Shown here in pieces: positions 36,512 to 39,503 of a stretch of DNA of 39,503 nt. The notes under the pieces were generated by a model, which saw only the letters and a list, made by a program, of their open reading frames with translations, made no database searches and had not been told where the DNA came from. Position 1 is the stretch's first letter, and each line of letters starts with the position of its first letter. The position numbers and the translations under genes were made by a program. The DNA comes from Branchiostoma floridae (Eukaryota > Chordata > Leptocardii > Amphioxiformes > Branchiostomatidae), in the NCBI RefSeq assembly GCF_000003815.2, contig NC_049980.1:30575692-30615194 (forward strand), written 5' to 3'.

Positions 36512-39258
36512 GTACACGAAGATAGATACCACCATTTTCGTCAACATTTTTGTCCATGAATCCTAAGAATGCAAACAAACTGATACCGTCATCCATAGTA
36601 GAGTAGATGTGTACGTCAGGCCAGGAAAGAGACAAAACATATGGCGATGCATGTGAATGATATGAATGAATAGACAAAATGACAGGGAAATGATGTTGCT
36701 AGACACGTTAGATTTTGCCGTGCTATCATACGACTTCGATAAGCTTTTAAAAATGCCGCAGATTGTGTTTCTTTTTTCCAAAGACGATGACAATGATTAC
36801 AACATTATTTAAGTGACTACCGGATGTGATAACTATGTTATACTTCAGATATGATAACAGATAAGTACAATCAATTTGAACCTTCGCACAAGTAAGTATT
36901 TTGAAATATTCCAGATGCAATAAAGCAATTTATTCCCCTATATTTTGGGAAATTTCTTGTGTGATGCTTGGTTTGGCTGAGTTGTAATGCAGCGTACATG
37001 AGACAGGTGGCGCTAGTGCACGGGCAATTGTTAAATCACACCAAGTATCAACTTTCAAGAGGGTTCTATGAACAAGTGCCAATCAGACATTGACAATAGT
37101 GATTGCATCTGCGCCTGTATCTGCATCTGTATCTGTACATGTATCTCTATATAGCAAGGATAACACACCGGGAGCAACAAAGACCACTAATCAAATTCCT
37201 TGGCGACTCCAAATAGCTTCTAGAGAGCCCAAACTTATGTCACTTGTCCCCAAGCAGAGGAGATATCTACAAACTACCTGTGTATTTCTAGTACTGTGGT
37301 ATCTCTATCCGTGACTGTGCACTACTTTTCAAAGAGGCCCTGAGTACACACACGCATACAAGCAATGCAAACATCATGATAATCACAATCTTTAACCATA
37401 TGCATGTCAAGTAATTATCCAATGTGATTGATGATCGAAAATTAAAGCCCGCATGGATGTAAGATTGGAGTATTACGTCCAAGACGCGCCTATTGACAAT
37501 ACGCACGGCAGATAATGTTAATTGTTTGCATGATTCACCCGTTTAGGGAATGCCCAGATTATCGACAGATTCGAACGTCAGCAAATCACACTGGCTTTAT
37601 ACCCAAATAGTCATAGAGGAATATTGTCGTCAATTTGACGGCCTTTCTGAATTCACCGTAAATTGTTGCTGATCTTCCTGACTTAAGCGCTAAGAAAGCG
37701 ATGCCAGATCCCGCCATGCAGACCCTCAGCTCTCTATCTCAGCAGTTCGATACTCGGCCAGATGGCCTGTCTGCCTTGCCCGGGGTACTTTAATATCCAT
37801 ACAAAACGTGTCAATTTTTCCTGGATCGATCCATTCCCTGACCTGCATCTCTAATTGCCTTTACCGCATGATTTATAAAGTCATTCAATATCGATGAATA
37901 ATTCACAACAACGGTCGAGTGCAGTCACGTGACCTCGTGGCCAACGCGGTGCATTGTGGGTGACGTCAGGGAGCGGAATTGCTTCGGAATTGCAACGTTT
38001 TTGGTTCTCTCCAAGCAGAGGTTAGGCTCCGGATTGTTTTGAACATCTTTCAGGCGTTTTTATCGAGCTTTCAGGTTGTCCTTTCTTCCATCAGCTAACC
38101 ACTGCCACTTATATGTATATAGAAAATATAAGGTTTGCCCGGTCCAACATTAAAGTAAATGCTCCAACATTTTTCAAAACCAATATCAGCAGTAGCCCGG
38201 GTGGCATACTATTTCATTTTCATGTACTGCTGATCAGTTTGGTCTGCTGGGAATATGCAATGGGAACCGCAGAAAATTGACTGACACCGCGCTCACTATG
38301 GCGATATTCATAACAGATTTGCTCTTCTTGCAAAAGGATCCCGCAATATCCCGCTGTCTTTATGATATATGTTTCTAACTCACAACAAAGAAGACGCAGT
38401 ACTCAACCCGGTAATGAAATTTAATTCAAGTTTATGAGACAACATGTATGCCATAAATAAAAAATCAAAGGGACGTTCAACTCGTTTTTTTTAACATATC
38501 ACTGTTTCTGAATAAAGACAGGCTTTATTTACATAAAGCTGCCAACACGAGCGTACAACACTGCCAGAGACTGAGCCGCACCCTACATCTGCTTCGAGAT
38601 GTATACCTAGGTACATATATGAACGTTTGCTGCCCGTAACAAGAGACTCCGATATCTCACTGTGTACCACAGCCTTGTAATACATATATTGGCCGTGATG
38701 TTAAACGTTGAAACATAACAGTTTCAACATTCCCCAAGGCATCACACATCAAACTTTACAATCATTCGGTCATTGCCCTAGCATATACGCGTACAGTATC
38801 CGCCCAATATCTAACATTATACCCCCTTTCTTCGCCGCGCTCTCTCTGCGACATAAATTTTGACATATCTCTCAACGAATTATATTTAGAAAGTAAACGA
38901 TTCTTTAGCACTTTTTGTGTTTTGTTGTCTTTTCAGTCACACTTTTACGTTTTGTATAATATACTCAGTGTGAAAGCAAAGGTTACACATATTCTATTTA
39001 GGTCGCAGTGAGAGCGCAGCGCGATCGCCGTCTTGTGGAAAGGGGGCCGTATTACAGCCACTTAAAACCACACGGAGAGCTATAAAAAAGAGGGTCACCC
39101 CTCAGTGTTGTGAGCATGTATCCAGGCCAAACAGCATCCCGTCTGATCCATCAGGCCGTGTTGTGTGCCACCCGCTGACCTCAGCGCGACCTCCTACACG
39201 TAATCCCACTTAAACCGGAGCTTCTGTGCATCAATAACCCATCATCCCGATCCTTCCA
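36512..39258. other. 3' flank: no gene; a few candidate sites
   Basis: At 37924-37933 GTCACGTGAC (E-box/CLEAR-type palindrome) lies close to TGACGTCA at 37961-37968. A TATAAAAA box at 39081-39088 is followed by an ATG at 39116 whose frame closes after 20 codons. These could mark the promoter of a gene beyond the window, or be part of repeats. No coding exon is recognised. Confidence 0.3.
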
Positions 39259-39503
39259 CTTGGGAGGGAGCAAACGTTACGGCGTCGTTTAGAGCCTTTG
39301 GACCAGTAAGTCCTGAGTTCGAATCCTCTTGCAACCAAAATTGTGCCCTTGGGACAGAGGGAATTTTTTTTTACATTAATACCACAACACCACGGTCATC
39401 CTACATTGGGAGAGAGCAGACGTCACAGCGTCGCTTGGAGGCTAGAGCGTTTGGACCGATAAGTCCGGGTTCGAATCCTCTTGCAAACAATGTTGTGGCC
39501 TTG
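39259..39503 (+). mobile_element. Two tandem tRNA-derived SINE heads, second cut by window end
   Basis: Two units 148 bp apart share TTGGGAG-x-GAGCA, CGTCG-x-TT and AAGTCC, then a box B (GAGTTCGAATCC near 39315, GGGTTCGAATCC near 39468), then CTCTTGCAA and TTGTG-CCTTG. No acceptor stem or cloverleaf is evident, so these are SINE heads rather than tRNA genes. Confidence 0.7.

Noticed and set aside
39120-39200. 5S rRNA-like stretch (CATCCCGTCTGATCC)
   Set aside because: The match is limited to a short segment; the rest of the 5S sequence is absent.
39300-39503. Genuine tRNA genes
   Set aside because: Box B matches are good, but no paired acceptor stem or anticodon arm could be built; the body matches SINE sequence.

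Overview
The window holds one large, intron-rich animal gene on the + strand. It is a complete subtilisin-family proprotein convertase of the PC1/3 (PCSK1) type, split into 16 coding exons between 564 and 34660. The spliced reading frame sums to 2325 nt, giving 774 residues plus a stop. All 15 junctions use GT/AG sites and every intron phase joins cleanly. Organism: an invertebrate deuterostome, most probably amphioxus (Branchiostoma). This rests on vertebrate-like convertase sequence, mid-sized introns packed with small fold-back elements, SINEs and minisatellites, and my unverified recollection that amphioxus PC3 (aPC3) is 774 residues long.

Layout. 1-563 is 5' flank. Exon 1 (signal peptide, start of the propeptide) is followed by an 18.2 kb intron 1. 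That intron carries 185-bp and 191-bp tandem repeats, a group of CRE-like sites, SINEs, a palindromic element, one 100-N assembly gap and a 5'-truncated antisense LINE with a readable reverse transcriptase. Exons 2-3 finish the propeptide. Exons 4-10 encode the catalytic domain (Asp174, His215, oxyanion Asn316, Ser389). Exons 10-13 encode the P domain, and exons 14-16 a soluble C-terminal tail with no transmembrane segment. From 34661 to the end is 3' flank with repeats (a 565-bp TIR element, SINE heads) and no gene I can support.

Main discovery candidate. Splice junctions of this gene have been tandemly duplicated. Upstream of exon 2 is an array of ten 79-82 bp units. Each contains a complete 3' splice site (branch-point-like CTAAT, pyrimidine tract, TACAG; TGCAG in one) plus the first 18 nt of exon 2, and the eleventh unit runs into the real exon. 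The same style of duplication, older and more decayed, occurs at the exon 7 donor, the exon 8 acceptor and the exon 8 donor. Most copies would add stops if used. However, the first copy after exon 8 carries a GC donor whose use would add exactly 37 residues in frame. Minisatellites at exon-intron junctions have, as I recall, been reported in another amphioxus gene, so the phenomenon may not be wholly new. Its extent within one gene, and the in-frame alternative donor, deserve checking.

Function. The encoded enzyme should cleave prohormones at paired basic residues in the regulated secretory pathway of neuroendocrine cells. Unlike vertebrate PC1/3, its C-terminal tail shows no dibasic site for C-terminal maturation.
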